The notes below the pieces were generated by a model. The model saw nothing but the letters and a program-made list of their open reading frames with translations. It did no database searches and was not told the DNA's origin. Shown here piece by piece: positions 34,381 through 42,946 of a stretch of DNA of 64,000 nucleotides (the first letter of the stretch is position 1; each line of letters starts with the position of its first letter). The stretch spans positions 124,001 to 188,000 of the forward strand of contig NZ_JAQMWP010000018.1 in assembly GCF_030403745.1 (NCBI RefSeq), read 5' to 3'. This DNA comes from Streptomyces sp. S.PB5. GTDB taxonomy: Bacteria; Actinomycetota; Actinomycetes; Streptomycetales; Streptomycetaceae. The position numbers and the translations under genes are program-made.

Positions 34381-35844
34381 GTGAATCGCTCAGGCCGGAC
34401 TACTTTTCCCTCTCGTCGCCTCCGGACCCGCGCACGACGTCTCGTGACGCTGACTGCTGGTGTCACAGGCCTCGTTGCCGGGTCACTCAGTGGCATCAGC
34501 CCGGCCCGGGCGGCGGCAGAGACGCCCCCAGCACTCGTCTCCTGCCCTGCCAACCTGGCGGAGAAGGCCACCTGTTACACCGGTCAGGACTCCAACGGGG
34601 CTTTCTACGCGATCGCTGTTCCCAAGCGGTGGAACGGCTCGCTCGTCGTGCACGCGCACGGCGGCCCCGACTTGGGTGACGCGTCCGATCCCGAGCGGAG
34701 CGTCGGCGACCTGCAACGTTGGTCGGTGATGGTGGACCAGGGGTATGCCTGGGCGGGCTCGTCCTATCGGCGCGGGGGATACGGGACCCGTATGGCCGCC
34801 GATGACACGGAGAATGTCCGTCGGCTCTTCGTGAAGGAGTTCGGTGTTCCTGATCGAACCTACGTACACGGCCAGTCCTGGGGCGGGAACGTTGCTGCCA
34901 AGGTCGTAGAGGTGTACGGCAAGCACGGTGCCTATGACGGTGCTCTGCTCACGAACGGAGTGCTGGGTGGCGGCTCGCGTGGATACGACTACCGTGTCGA
35001 CCTCCGCGTGGTCTACCAGTACTACTGTCAGAACCTTCCTCGCCCCACCGAGCCCCAGTACCCGCTGTGGCAGGGGCTGCGGCCCACATCGACCCTGACG
35101 ACGACGGGACTACGGGCCCGTCTTGAGGAGTGCACGGGATACGCGTCGGCACCGCAGGACCGGACCGCTCTGCAGCAGCGCAACCTTGACGACATCCTCG
35201 CAGTCACACGTATTCCGGAGCGCACCCTCGAATCGCACCTGCGCTTCTCCGTGTTCACGTTCCGCGACATCGTGCACAACCGGCTCGGCGATCGGAACCC
35301 CTTCAGCAACACGGGTGTGTGGTACTCCGGTTCACACGACGACAAGGCGCTCAACAAAGGTGTGGAGCGCTTCTCCGCCGATCCCGTGGCCCGGCGAGAC
35401 CTGTCCTACGACAGCGATCTCACCGGCCGGGTCTCGATCCCCGTACTCACCTTGCACGCCATTGACGACCCCACCGCGTTCGTCGAACACGAGGCCGCCT
35501 ACCGGGCCAGCCTCGAAGGCGCGCACCGGGAGAAGAACCTTGTACAGACCTTCACGACGGAAGACGAGCACAGCGAACTGAGCAACGCCGAGTACGCCAA
35601 CTCCATCGCCGCGCTGTCCACTTGGGTACGTACGGGAACGAAGCCCACCCCGCGGTCCGTCGCATCCTCCTGTGCCTCCTACGACCGCACCTACGGGACA
35701 GGCTGCTTCTACGACCCTGAGTTCCATCCTCAGCCGTACGCCTCTCACGTCGAGCCCCGGCCGGGAGGGCTGTCGTGGCCGGCCATGACGGCTCAGCAGG
35801 AAAGGAACTGGAGCCGGATCGGCGGGGTCGGCATCGCGCCGTGA
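34381..35844 (+). CDS. Secreted alpha/beta hydrolase
   Basis: Exported hydrolase of 487 residues. The GTG at 34381 follows AGGAG and opens a long basic signal region (RRLRTRARRLVTLTAGVTGLVAGSLSG). Fold motifs include the nucleophile elbow GQSWGG (family G-x-S-x-G), LVVHAHGGPD for the oxyanion region, the acidic residue in LHAIDDPTAF and the late His in DEHSEL. The size and the final Cys-containing tail (SCASYDRTYGTGCFYDPEF) suggest a DUF6351- or peptidase-like exported esterase, but the substrate cannot be told. It is monocistronic and converges with the NmrA-like gene. Confidence 0.85.
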   Translation: MNRSGRTTFPSRRLRTRARRLVTLTAGVTGLVAGSLSGISPARAAAETPPALVSCPANLAEKATCYTGQDSNGAFYAIAVPKRWNGSLVVHAHGGPDLGDASDPERSVGDLQRWSVMVDQGYAWAGSSYRRGGYGTRMAADDTENVRRLFVKEFGVPDRTYVHGQSWGGNVAAKVVEVYGKHGAYDGALLTNGVLGGGSRGYDYRVDLRVVYQYYCQNLPRPTEPQYPLWQGLRPTSTLTTTGLRARLEECTGYASAPQDRTALQQRNLDDILAVTRIPERTLESHLRFSVFTFRDIVHNRLGDRNPFSNTGVWYSGSHDDKALNKGVERFSADPVARRDLSYDSDLTGRVSIPVLTLHAIDDPTAFVEHEAAYRASLEGAHREKNLVQTFTTEDEHSELSNAEYANSIAALSTWVRTGTKPTPRSVASSCASYDRTYGTGCFYDPEFHPQPYASHVEPRPGGLSWPAMTAQQERNWSRIGGVGIAP

Positions 35845-35931
35845 GGGGGCTGGCCGAGCCGGCCGAGCCCCATGCCCGGCCGCCAATGCGGGCGGGCGGC
35901 AATGCCGTCAGCGAGTGCCAGTAGTTCAGGA

Positions 35932-35970
35932 GGTCCCCCGGGGGACGGTCCCCCGGGGGACGGTCCCCCA
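35932..35970. repeat. Tandem 15-bp palindromic repeats, probable bidirectional terminator
   Basis: The unit GGTCCCCCGGGGGAC occurs at 35932-35946 and 35947-35961, followed by a partial third copy. Each unit contains the perfect palindrome GTCCCCCGGGGGAC. It lies between two convergent genes. Confidence 0.7.
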
Positions 35971-35991
35971 CGGGGATGTGGGCTGTGGCTG

Positions 35992-36699
35992 TCAGTAGCC
36001 GATGGTGAAGCGGCGCTGGACGAACCGTGGCAGCTCCGCTTCATCGATCAAGGCGATGGCCGCGTCCTCCGCCGAGATACGGCTGCGGCCGTCGGCGTCC
36101 AGGACGGGTTGGTCGCCGCCGATACGGAAGCGGCCGGTGCGCTCGCCGGGGCCGATCTCTTCCGCGGGGCTGAAGTAGGTCCACAGCCGGTTCGATGTCC
36201 GTAGAACGTTCAGGGCGTCGCGGTGACCGCGTACCGCTGCGGCGTATTCGCGGGGCAGCCCGAGTTGGTCGAGGGTGGCGTGCAGAAGCTCGTCGGAGTC
36301 TGCTCGCACCACTCCCGGTTCGATTTCGAGGCTGCCGGCGCCGCCGATCACGATGAGCCGGGTCTGCGGGCGGCTCTCCAGAGCCTTCAGCAGGGCCCGC
36401 GCGGCCGCCGCGTAGACGGTCGGGTCGGCGATCGAGCGCCGGACGGTGTCCGCGAAGTCTTTGGCGGCATTGCCCGGCTGGAATGCGCTGATCAGTATGT
36501 CGAGTCCGGGCAGGATGCCGGCGATGCTCTTCGGGTCCAGGACGTCGACGCTCGTCCAGGTGATGTTGTCCCGGCGCTCCGCGCGCTGCGCCTGATCGGC
36601 GTCCCGGCTGAATGCCTTGACGTTGTGTCCGCGGTCGAGGGCCTCGGTGACGACCCGGCTGCCGACGGTGCCCGTGGCTCCGATGACTCCGATGTGCAT
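35992..36699 (-). CDS. NmrA-like NAD(P)-binding oxidoreductase
   Basis: Rossmann-fold protein of 235 residues in the atypical SDR (NmrA/YwnB) group. It begins MHIGVIGATGTVGSRVVTEAL, a G-x-x-G-x-x-G dinucleotide site. Further family features are DVLDPKSIAGILPGLDILISAF, RLIVIGGAGSLEIEP and the late RFRIGGDQPVLDADGRSRIS-EDAAIALID segment. It lacks the YxxxK pair of classical SDRs. Such proteins reduce small electrophiles or sense redox state. The ATG is preceded by GGGGAGA. It diverges from a TetR-type gene, which probably controls it. Confidence 0.9.
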   Translation of the reverse strand: MHIGVIGATGTVGSRVVTEALDRGHNVKAFSRDADQAQRAERRDNITWTSVDVLDPKSIAGILPGLDILISAFQPGNAAKDFADTVRRSIADPTVYAAAARALLKALESRPQTRLIVIGGAGSLEIEPGVVRADSDELLHATLDQLGLPREYAAAVRGHRDALNVLRTSNRLWTYFSPAEEIGPGERTGRFRIGGDQPVLDADGRSRISAEDAAIALIDEAELPRFVQRRFTIGY

Positions 36700-36755
36700 G
36701 GTTCTCCCCGGTGCGTGCAGAAGTAGTACGCGCCACGATTCGTGACGGCGTGCAG

Positions 36756-36797
36756 AAACTATACGCTGTGAAGTTTTTGCGCGAGACTAAGTAAGTC
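36756..36797. promoter_or_regulatory. Dyad elements between NmrA-like and TetR-type genes
   Basis: AAACT-N11-AGTTT (36756-36776) overlaps a minus-strand TATAGT -10 candidate, and GACT-AAGTA-AGTC (36785-36797) lies 12 bp before the TetR start. Both are suitable as TetR operators; neither is a known consensus. Confidence 0.4.
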
Positions 36798-36808
36798 GAC
36801 GCTGTAGA

Positions 36809-37534
36809 GTGCCTGTTGTGACAGTCACGGGCACCGGTGGAAGGCGCGAGCGGCTACGAGCCGAGACCACGGCCGAGATCAAAAAGGTGGCGCTGGCGTT
36901 GATGGCCGCAGGCGGACCGGACGCCATCACCCTGCGGGCCATCGCCCGCGACATGGGCATGACCGCCAACGCCATCTACGGATACTTCCCGACCAGGGAC
37001 GACCTGGTCACCACACTGATCAACGACGTGTACACCGCCCTGGCCGACGCGGTGGACACGGCGTGGCAGACCACACCCTCCGCCGAACCCGCCGCCCGGA
37101 TCGAGGCATGGGCCAACGCCTTCCGGGCCTGGGCCCTGGTCAACCCCCAGGGGTTCCGCCTCATCTACGGCGACCCCGTGCCCGGCTACCAGGCCCCCGA
37201 GGGAGGCCCCGCCCCGGCTGCCGCACGGCGGGTCTGCACCGGCCTCACCGCTCTCGCGGCAGCCGCCTGGCCGCACGCCTGGCACCTCTACCAGGACAGT
37301 GCCTTCGACTGGTCCGACTTCGACCCCGGGCTCCTCGAGAAGGTGCGGCCCGCCTTCCCCGACCTGCCGCCCGCAGCCGTCGCCCTCGCCCTGCGTATCT
37401 GGGGGCACCTGCATGGTCTGGTCTCGCTGGAGGTCTACGGTCACATGGGCACCCAGACCACCAGCCCGGAAAAGCTCTTCCGTGAGGAACTCGCCCAGCT
37501 CATACGGACACTTGGCATCCCACCCCGGCGCTGA
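36809..37534 (+). CDS. TetR/AcrR-family regulator
   Basis: Regulator of 241 residues. The N-terminal HTH is RRERLRAETTAEIKKVALAL, then PDAITLRAIARDMGMTANAIYGYFPTRDDL. The C-terminal half is a TetR ligand-binding region of the WHG type (FRAWALVNPQGFRLIYGDPVPGY ... LRIWGHLHGLVSLEVYGHM). A GTG at 36809 is used; a second GTG at 36818 is equally possible because no ribosome site is clear. It is divergent from the NmrA-like oxidoreductase, the usual arrangement of repressor and target. Confidence 0.9.
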   Translation: MPVVTVTGTGGRRERLRAETTAEIKKVALALMAAGGPDAITLRAIARDMGMTANAIYGYFPTRDDLVTTLINDVYTALADAVDTAWQTTPSAEPAARIEAWANAFRAWALVNPQGFRLIYGDPVPGYQAPEGGPAPAAARRVCTGLTALAAAAWPHAWHLYQDSAFDWSDFDPGLLEKVRPAFPDLPPAAVALALRIWGHLHGLVSLEVYGHMGTQTTSPEKLFREELAQLIRTLGIPPRR

Positions 37535-37724
37535 GCGCCCAGGCGCCGACAGGATCAGTGAACTGCGGACCCAACCGTGAAGGCTGCACCGGCTGCCCGG
37601 CAGACGGACGGACCTGCTCTGCCGATCTCCCCGCCCCAGGGCCGAGAGCGGGGTCTGCATCAGGCCGTGCGCATGCCAGGCGCCACAAGCGCACCGCCAC
37701 CGGGCCCGTCGGGCTGCGGTGGCG

Positions 37725-37930
37725 GTGTCGGTGGCGTGGGGGAGTTGGTCGGGGGGTGGCCTCGGCGGCGTCGATGATGACGTCGGCGACCGTGTCGGGC
37801 TGGGAGATGGAGACCGCGTGACAGGCAGCTCCGAGCCAGAGTCGCTGATCATGTGGGCTGCCGTCACCTTGGTGACCGGACACACCGGCCGCCGGAGTTC
37901 CCGGCACATGGGCCGGCAGCCCTCCCGGGA
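37725..37930 (-). pseudogene. Alpha/beta-hydrolase C-terminal remnant
   Basis: Two minus-strand frames contain pieces typical of the end of a short alpha/beta hydrolase: CPVTKVTAAHMISDSG and CHAVSISQPDTVADVIIDAAEA (family pattern HSPxLSQPDxVADVI). The frames do not join and the N-terminal two thirds are absent. The rest of 37535-38038 shows nothing recognisable. Confidence 0.4.
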
Positions 37931-38038
37931 GCACGAACGGGACTGATCACCATGGCCCTGCCGACGAGCAGGGCCACCTCTTTCCGACCGCGACGCCAAC
38001 GCCGCATCCGGCCGACGGAGGACTGCCGCGTCGGTCGC

Positions 38039-39073
38039 CTACGATCCGGTCTTTGCGCCGATGCCATGGGCGAGGAGGCTCTCGGCGGTGTCCTCGATGG
38101 TGTCGTCGATGGGGCGCGCTCGCCATCCGAGGAGTTTCTCCGCCTTGGTGCTTGTGGCGTCGAGGTCCCGGCCGAGCTGGTGTTTGAGCAGGCGCAGTTC
38201 CGGGTTCACGAGGCTCAGTGTGCGGGCGACCCAGACGGGCAGTTCACGGGTGGGGGCTTTCGCGGCGCGTTCACCGAGGCGGTCGTGCAGGATGCGTGCG
38301 ATGTCGATGACGCGCAGGCTGTGCCCGGCGATGGCCAGGAAGCGTTCGCCGGCGGCTGCCGGATCGGTCATCGCGCGCAGGTGCAGATCTGCGACGTCGC
38401 GGACGTCGACGAAGCCCATCCCGAAGGGAGGGCACGCGGGAACCTGCCCTTCGAGCATTCTGCGGACCAGACGCAGGGATGGCGGGTCGTCCAGGCCGAG
38501 CAGGGGTCCAAGGACTCCTACGGGGTGGACCGCTGCCAGTTCCAGACCGCCGCCTTCGTCCTGGATGAACTGCCAGGCGGCGCGTTCGGCGAGTGTCTTG
38601 GAGCGCTGGTAGGGCGGGATGTCACTGTCGACGTCTGTCCAGTCCTCCTCGGTGAACGGAGTCGAGCGCGGCGGGTGTCCGATCCCGACGGCGCCGAAGG
38701 CGCTGGTCAGGACGACCCGGCGGACACCGGCGTCGCGGGCGGCGCGCAGCACTCGCAGGACGCCCTCGCGTGCCGGGACCACCAGGTCGTCGTCGTTGGC
38801 CGGCGTGTGACGCAGGGTCGGCGAGGCGACGTGCAGGACGAACTCGCAGCCGGCGACGGCGGCATCCCAGCCCTCGGGCTGTTCGAGATCGGCGCGTACG
38901 ACGGTGAGACGGTCGTCGTCGAACGGTGTGGCCGCGTGCAGCCAGGACCGCAGTGCCGGCTCGCGTTGCAGGTCGCGGACCGTGGTGCGGACGGTGTGCC
39001 CGGCCTCCAGCAGGGCCTGGATGCACCAGCTCCCGATGAAGCCGGTTCCTCCGGTGACCAGTACCTGTGCCAT
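38039..39073 (-). CDS. NAD-dependent epimerase/dihydroflavonol-reductase-like protein
   Basis: Extended SDR of 344 residues: VLVTGGTGFIGSWCIQALLEAGH (G-x-x-G-x-x-G), VLHVASPTLR, VVLTSAFGAVG, and YQRSKTLAERAAW, which gives the catalytic Tyr and Lys (YxxxK), followed by AAVHPVGVLGPLL. This is the dihydroflavonol 4-reductase/cinnamoyl-CoA-reductase-like branch that reduces aldehydes or ketones with NADPH. The ATG at 39071-39073 has AAGGAGAG upstream. It is third in a leftward operon after AKR and DUF998, beginning 12 bp after the DUF998 stop codon. The physiological substrate is unknown. Confidence 0.93.
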   Translation of the reverse strand: MAQVLVTGGTGFIGSWCIQALLEAGHTVRTTVRDLQREPALRSWLHAATPFDDDRLTVVRADLEQPEGWDAAVAGCEFVLHVASPTLRHTPANDDDLVVPAREGVLRVLRAARDAGVRRVVLTSAFGAVGIGHPPRSTPFTEEDWTDVDSDIPPYQRSKTLAERAAWQFIQDEGGGLELAAVHPVGVLGPLLGLDDPPSLRLVRRMLEGQVPACPPFGMGFVDVRDVADLHLRAMTDPAAAGERFLAIAGHSLRVIDIARILHDRLGERAAKAPTRELPVWVARTLSLVNPELRLLKHQLGRDLDATSTKAEKLLGWRARPIDDTIEDTAESLLAHGIGAKTGS

Positions 39074-39084
39074 CTGTCTCTCCT

Positions 39085-39804
39085 TCAGCTGTTGGCTTGT
39101 GCGGTAAGGGGGGCCATCGGGTGCGTCGCACGGTGGCGCTGGGTTGCGGCCACGCTGCTTCCCAGGAGGGCGTGGCCGATCATGATCGGGTAGATGACGG
39201 CGCGTTCGAACAGGCCGATGTTCCACATCCAGCCGGTGAACACGTCAGTCATGAAGAGGGGGAACGCGATCAGTCCGGCGGTGCCGAGCGCGGTGCTCGC
39301 GATCGAGCGGCGTCTGGTGAGGCCGATGCGGGTTCCGCCGGTTCCGACGGCGATTGCCATGAGGTTGCCGGCGAGCATGACGCCCTGCGCGCCGAACGTA
39401 TGGAACGCGATCAGGCCGTTGTCGACGTTGGCGTTGGAGCCCTGGAAGATGCCGACGAGCGAGACGCCGGTGCCGGCGAGGACGGCGAGGATCATGATGG
39501 TGATCGGGCGGGCGCCCTTGCGCGGGTCGAACATGAGGAACGTGCCGACGATCAGGAGGGTGCCGTAGATCACCCAGCCGGTGTCCATGACGGCGCCGAG
39601 GGGGGAGTTGGCGACCTGTCCGAACGCGGTCTGCGGCGGGCCGGTCAGGCCGAGGTGGCTGACCCAGTTGTACAGCGGCGAGTACGGCGGGTCCTGCCAT
39701 GCGGCGGCGGTGACGAACTCGGCGACCCAGGACACGAGCGGACCGAGAAGGATGAGGAGGGCTCCGGCGCGGGCAGCGGCGCCGGAGCGGACGATGGGAT
39801 TCAT
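39085..39804 (-). CDS. DUF998 membrane protein
   Basis: Membrane protein of 239 residues with about six helices. The motif AAWQDPPYSPLYNWVSHLGLTG after the first helix, with Asn/Ser/His at a helix end, and GIFQGS together with FHTFGAQGVMLAGNLMAI identify the DUF998 family. The function is not known. The start overlaps the upstream AKR stop codon as ATGA, so the two are coupled. It is the middle gene of the AKR-DUF998-reductase operon controlled by the divergent TetR-type gene. Confidence 0.9.
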   Translation of the reverse strand: MNPIVRSGAAARAGALLILLGPLVSWVAEFVTAAAWQDPPYSPLYNWVSHLGLTGPPQTAFGQVANSPLGAVMDTGWVIYGTLLIVGTFLMFDPRKGARPITIMILAVLAGTGVSLVGIFQGSNANVDNGLIAFHTFGAQGVMLAGNLMAIAVGTGGTRIGLTRRRSIASTALGTAGLIAFPLFMTDVFTGWMWNIGLFERAVIYPIMIGHALLGSSVAATQRHRATHPMAPLTAQANS

Positions 39805-40850
39805 GCGAGAGCCATGCCGGGCACACGCTGGCGGATGGCCTCCATCTCGGCCTCGTCCGAGACGCCCTGCCAGTCGTACCGGGGGGTGTAGGGGGCCTGC
39901 AAGGCACGCACCTCGTCGTCGGTGAGCTCGACGTCGAGGGAGGCCACCGCCTCGTCGATCTGCCGGACCGAACCGGCGCCGACCAGCGGCGCGGTGACGA
40001 CCGGCTGGCGTCGGAGCCAGGCGAGCGCGACCTGTGCGCGGGTGATGCCGTGTGCGGCGGCGACCTTCCCGACGGCATCGATGATCGCCTTGTTGGATGC
40101 CTCCTCGGCCGGCGAGTAGAGCAGGTCCGCGTAGGCGCCGTCGGTCTCGGAGCGCGCCGTCGAGCGGGCGTCGTCCCATGCGCGGGCGAGGCGGCCGCGG
40201 GCCAACGGTGACCAGATGATCGTGCCGACGCCCTCGTCCAGGCACAGCGGGATCATCTCGCGCTCCTCCTCGCGGGCGAGGAGGTTGTAGTGGTCCTGCA
40301 TCGACACGAACCGCGCCCAGCCGTTCTGCTTCTGCAGGTGCAGAGCCTTGGCGAACTCCCAGGCGTGCATGGACGAGGCGCCGAGGTAACGGACCTTGCC
40401 GGCCTTCACGAGGTCGCTCAGCGCCTCGAGGGTCTCTTCCCACGGTGTGGAGTGGTCGTTGCGGTGGATCTGGTAGAGGTCGATGTAGTCGGTTCCCAGG
40501 CGGCGCAGGGAGTGGTCGACCTCGGTCATGATCGCCTTGCGGGACAGGCCGCGGCCGTTGGGTCCCAGCCGCATCGGATGGCGCAGCTTGGTCGCGATCA
40601 CCACCGCGTCGCGGTCGGCGAGGTCCTTCAGGGCGCGGCCGAGGATCTCCTCGCTGGATCCGTTGGAGTACATGTTCGCGGTGTCGAAGAAGTTGATCCC
40701 CGCTTCCAGTGCGTGCCTGATCAGCGGGCGTGCTTCGTTCTCGCCCTTCGACCAGACGGGGTGCCCGCGGTCGGGTTCGCCGTAGGTCATCGCGCCGATC
40801 GCGATCGGTGACACGTCGAGGCCGGTGGTGCCGAGCTTGATGTAGTGCAT
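39801..40850 (-). CDS. Aldo/keto reductase
   Basis: NADPH-dependent AKR of 349 residues: LGTTGLDVSPIAIGAMTYG start, catalytic Asp and Tyr in INFFDTANMYSNGSSEEILG, Lys in VIATKLRHP, His in LYQIHRND, and the NADPH-binding tail LVGAGSVRQIDEAVASL. It reduces aldehydes/ketones; similar YajO-type AKRs act on glyoxal-type electrophiles. The ATG has GAGGGG upstream. It is first of a three-gene leftward operon. Two TetR-like operators lie between it and the divergent TetR gene, so expression is probably derepressed by a small electrophile or drug. Confidence 0.95.
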   Translation of the reverse strand: MHYIKLGTTGLDVSPIAIGAMTYGEPDRGHPVWSKGENEARPLIRHALEAGINFFDTANMYSNGSSEEILGRALKDLADRDAVVIATKLRHPMRLGPNGRGLSRKAIMTEVDHSLRRLGTDYIDLYQIHRNDHSTPWEETLEALSDLVKAGKVRYLGASSMHAWEFAKALHLQKQNGWARFVSMQDHYNLLAREEEREMIPLCLDEGVGTIIWSPLARGRLARAWDDARSTARSETDGAYADLLYSPAEEASNKAIIDAVGKVAAAHGITRAQVALAWLRRQPVVTAPLVGAGSVRQIDEAVASLDVELTDDEVRALQAPYTPRYDWQGVSDEAEMEAIRQRVPGMALA

Positions 40851-40867
40851 GGTGCCCCTCTAAAGTA

Positions 40868-40909
40868 AGTGGAGAGCTCTCCGAATACGTTAGTGGAGAG
40901 TTCTCCACT
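40868..40909. promoter_or_regulatory. Two related TetR-type operators
   Basis: AGTGGAGAGTTCTCCACT (40892-40909) has perfect 8-bp arms, and GGAGAGCTCTCC (40871-40882) is a perfect palindrome within AAGTGGAGAGCTCTCCGAAT. Both sit in the 76-bp gap between the divergent AKR and TetR genes, so the regulator probably binds both and controls both directions. Confidence 0.75.
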
Positions 40910-40926
40910 TAGCAAGGGGAGATCCA

Positions 40927-41463
40927 GTGGTCCGCTCAGACGCTCGCGAGAACCGGGCACGCATCCTCGAAGCAGCCCGTGCGGCGTTCGCCGAGGACAG
41001 CGCCACGTCGATGAACCAGGTCGCCCAGCGCGCCGGCGTCGGAGCGGGCACCTTGTACCGCAACTTCCCCACCCGCGAAGCGCTGGTGCTGGCCGTCTAC
41101 CAGGACGAGGTGGAGCGCATCGTCGGCATCGCGCCCGAGCTGCTCGCCCAGATGCCCCCGCTCGAAGCCCTGCGCCACTGGACGACCGACCTCGTCGAAG
41201 CGATGCGCAGGAAGCACGGCCTCGGCGACGCGCTCAGCCCCAGCGCGCACCAGGCGATGAGCGAGCAGAGCTACGGGCCGGTCATCGCCGCGATCACCGC
41301 GTTGCTCGACGCCGGCAAGAAGGACGGAAGCATCCGCCCCGACGCCGACCCAGGGGACTTCCTTCAGCTGACCGGCGCACTGTGGCGTGCCGCGTCCAGC
41401 CCCGAGGACCGGGCACCCCACATGCTCGCGCTCATCCTCGACGGACTCCGCACGCACCGATGA
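40927..41463 (+). CDS. TetR/AcrR-family repressor
   Basis: Repressor of 178 residues: the HTH region NRARILEAARAAFAEDSA, then SMNQVAQRAGVGAGTLYRNFPTREAL, followed by a short ligand-binding domain. GTG start at 40927 with GGGGAGA upstream. It is divergent from the AKR-DUF998-reductase operon with two near-identical dyads between, so it very probably represses that operon and itself. TetR genes paired with AKR/NAD-epimerase operons are common in Streptomyces. Confidence 0.94.
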   Translation: MVRSDARENRARILEAARAAFAEDSATSMNQVAQRAGVGAGTLYRNFPTREALVLAVYQDEVERIVGIAPELLAQMPPLEALRHWTTDLVEAMRRKHGLGDALSPSAHQAMSEQSYGPVIAAITALLDAGKKDGSIRPDADPGDFLQLTGALWRAASSPEDRAPHMLALILDGLRTHR

Positions 41464-41520
41464 ACGACGCACGCGCGACAGGGTCGTCAGGTGAATGGCC
41501 CTTCCGTCGAAACGGATTTG

Positions 41521-41826
41521 TCAAGCTTGCGCTGCTTTGCCCTGACGGACGGCGACGACCGGTAGGAACTGAGCGCTGCCGGGTGCTGTGATCTGTTGGA
41601 GTGTCGGCCCGGCCGGGGTCGGGGTATCGGCGAGTCCGTTCACCAGGTTGAGCAGTTGGTCGATCGCGGTCTGGCCGTCGGTGAGGGCAGCTTGTTCGTC
41701 CTCGGTGAGCGGGATCGTGACGGCCATCTTCCGCAAGTTGCCTCTGGCGTCGAGGAGCTGGGCTCTCGTGGAGTCTTCTGGGGTGTAGAAGTCGCAGCGG
41801 GCGCAGGCCATGCGGTGCCGGCATCA
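41521..41826 (-). pseudogene. Site-specific integrase C-terminal remnant
   Basis: The minus strand encodes HRMACARCDFYTPEDSTRAQLL, then AVTIPLTEDEQAALTDGQTAIDQLL and LADTPTPAGPTLQQI. This resembles the Cys-containing tail of a family of actinobacterial tyrosine-type integrases found in mobile insertions. A stop codon precedes it in frame and the catalytic R-H-R-Y region is gone. It is a truncated remnant from a past mobile element. Confidence 0.6.
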
Positions 41827-41879
41827 AGTGCACCGCCCGCGGCTGGAGTCTCGCGGCTCCGGTCCGCACGGAAGCCGCC

Positions 41880-42779
41880 TCAGTCCGAAGACGGCTGCGG
41901 CTCCTGAGTGTGGGGCCGGGCGAGGGTGTCGACGGCGGCCTGGGCGAAGTCGTGGATGAGACGGGAGCGGCGGGCCGCCACCCACGCCAGGGCCACCTCG
42001 TTGGGGCCGATGTCCTCCACGCGCAGCGGGGTCACGTCCGGCCGGGTGTAGAAGGTGGCGGTCGACAGCGGGAGCACACAGACACCCGCGCCGGCGGCCA
42101 CGAGTTCGAGCTTCTCCTCCACCTGGTGGATCACCGGGACCTCGGGGCGCCGCCCGCCCTGCAGTTCCAGTGCCACGTCGCGCCACTCGGGAACGGCGTC
42201 GGGATCCTGCAGCAGGTGCTCGGCGGCGAGTTCCTTGATGCTCACCGATGTCCTGCCGGCCAAGGGATGCCCCGTCGGCACCATGACGACGCGGGGCTCC
42301 CTGAAGAGCGGACGTATCTGCAGACCCTCGCGGTCAATGGGCAGACGCACGATGCTGACGTCGGCCCGGCCGTCCAGCAGCACCTCCACCTGGTCGTCCC
42401 AAGTGGTGCGCAACAGGCGAACGTTCACGTCCGGATGGTGCGTGGTGAAGGTGACCCTGGCCGGGGTGACCGTGATGCCGGGCATGAAGCCGATGGTCAG
42501 CGACTGTGTGCCCTGGGCCGCCGATCTCACACGCTTCGTCAGGGCCTGGGCAGAGGCGAGCAGGGGAAGGGCGTCCTCCAGCAGCTGCTCTCCCGCCGCA
42601 GTGAGCAGCGTCCCGCGGCGGCCGCGGTCGAACACCTCCGCTCCGAGATCGTCCTCGAGGCTGCGGATCTGTCGGGACAGCACCGGTTGGGCGATGTGCA
42701 GCCGCTCCGCGGCCCGTCCGAAATGGAGTTCCTGCGCCACGGCCACGAAATAGCGCAGCTTCCGCAGATCAAGATCCAC
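41880..42779 (-). CDS. LysR-family transcriptional regulator
   Basis: LysR regulator of 299 residues: LRKLRYFVAVAQELHFGRAA and ERLHIAQPVLSRQIRSLEDD for the HTH, then an effector domain (LTIGFMPGITVTPARVTFTTHHPDVN, DGRADVSIVRLPID, GAGVCVLPLSTATF). GTG start at 42777-42779. It is downstream of and on the same strand as the NAD-epimerase gene, with a hairpin between. It is the best local candidate to bind the LysR-type dyads in the epimerase/MFS promoter at 43868-43990, although the paralogue at 32781 has the same kind of dyad at its own start. Confidence 0.94.
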   Translation of the reverse strand: MDLDLRKLRYFVAVAQELHFGRAAERLHIAQPVLSRQIRSLEDDLGAEVFDRGRRGTLLTAAGEQLLEDALPLLASAQALTKRVRSAAQGTQSLTIGFMPGITVTPARVTFTTHHPDVNVRLLRTTWDDQVEVLLDGRADVSIVRLPIDREGLQIRPLFREPRVVMVPTGHPLAGRTSVSIKELAAEHLLQDPDAVPEWRDVALELQGGRRPEVPVIHQVEEKLELVAAGAGVCVLPLSTATFYTRPDVTPLRVEDIGPNEVALAWVAARRSRLIHDFAQAAVDTLARPHTQEPQPSSD

Positions 42780-42836
42780 CCGGACTCACCGCCTGCTCCG
42801 TCGCCACGGCACACCCGGTCGGTCGGCCGTTGTGGA

Positions 42837-42873
42837 CCATGGCCGTCCTGGACGTCCTGCGTCACGGCCATGG
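42837..42873 (-). terminator. 10-bp inverted repeat after the epimerase gene
   Basis: CCATGGCCGT (42837-42846) is exactly repeated in inverted form at 42864-42873 with a 17-nt spacer, between the epimerase stop codon and the LysR start codon. It may be a terminator for the epimerase or a LysR autoregulation site. Confidence 0.45.
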
Positions 42874-42946
42874 CAGTCGATCACCAATCTACCGGGCGGG
42901 CGCGCACCGCCGCAGACGCTGTCGGCCGGCGGGTGCGCAGGTGTGC

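Noticed and set aside
35932..35970. Possible CRISPR-like repeat array
   Set aside because: Units are directly tandem without spacers and self-palindromic; no cas genes are present.
37500..37934. 144-residue minus-strand frame as an intact gene
   Set aside because: Only a short part resembles the end of an alpha/beta hydrolase; the rest is Pro/Arg/His-rich and the fold is incomplete, so it is listed as a remnant only.
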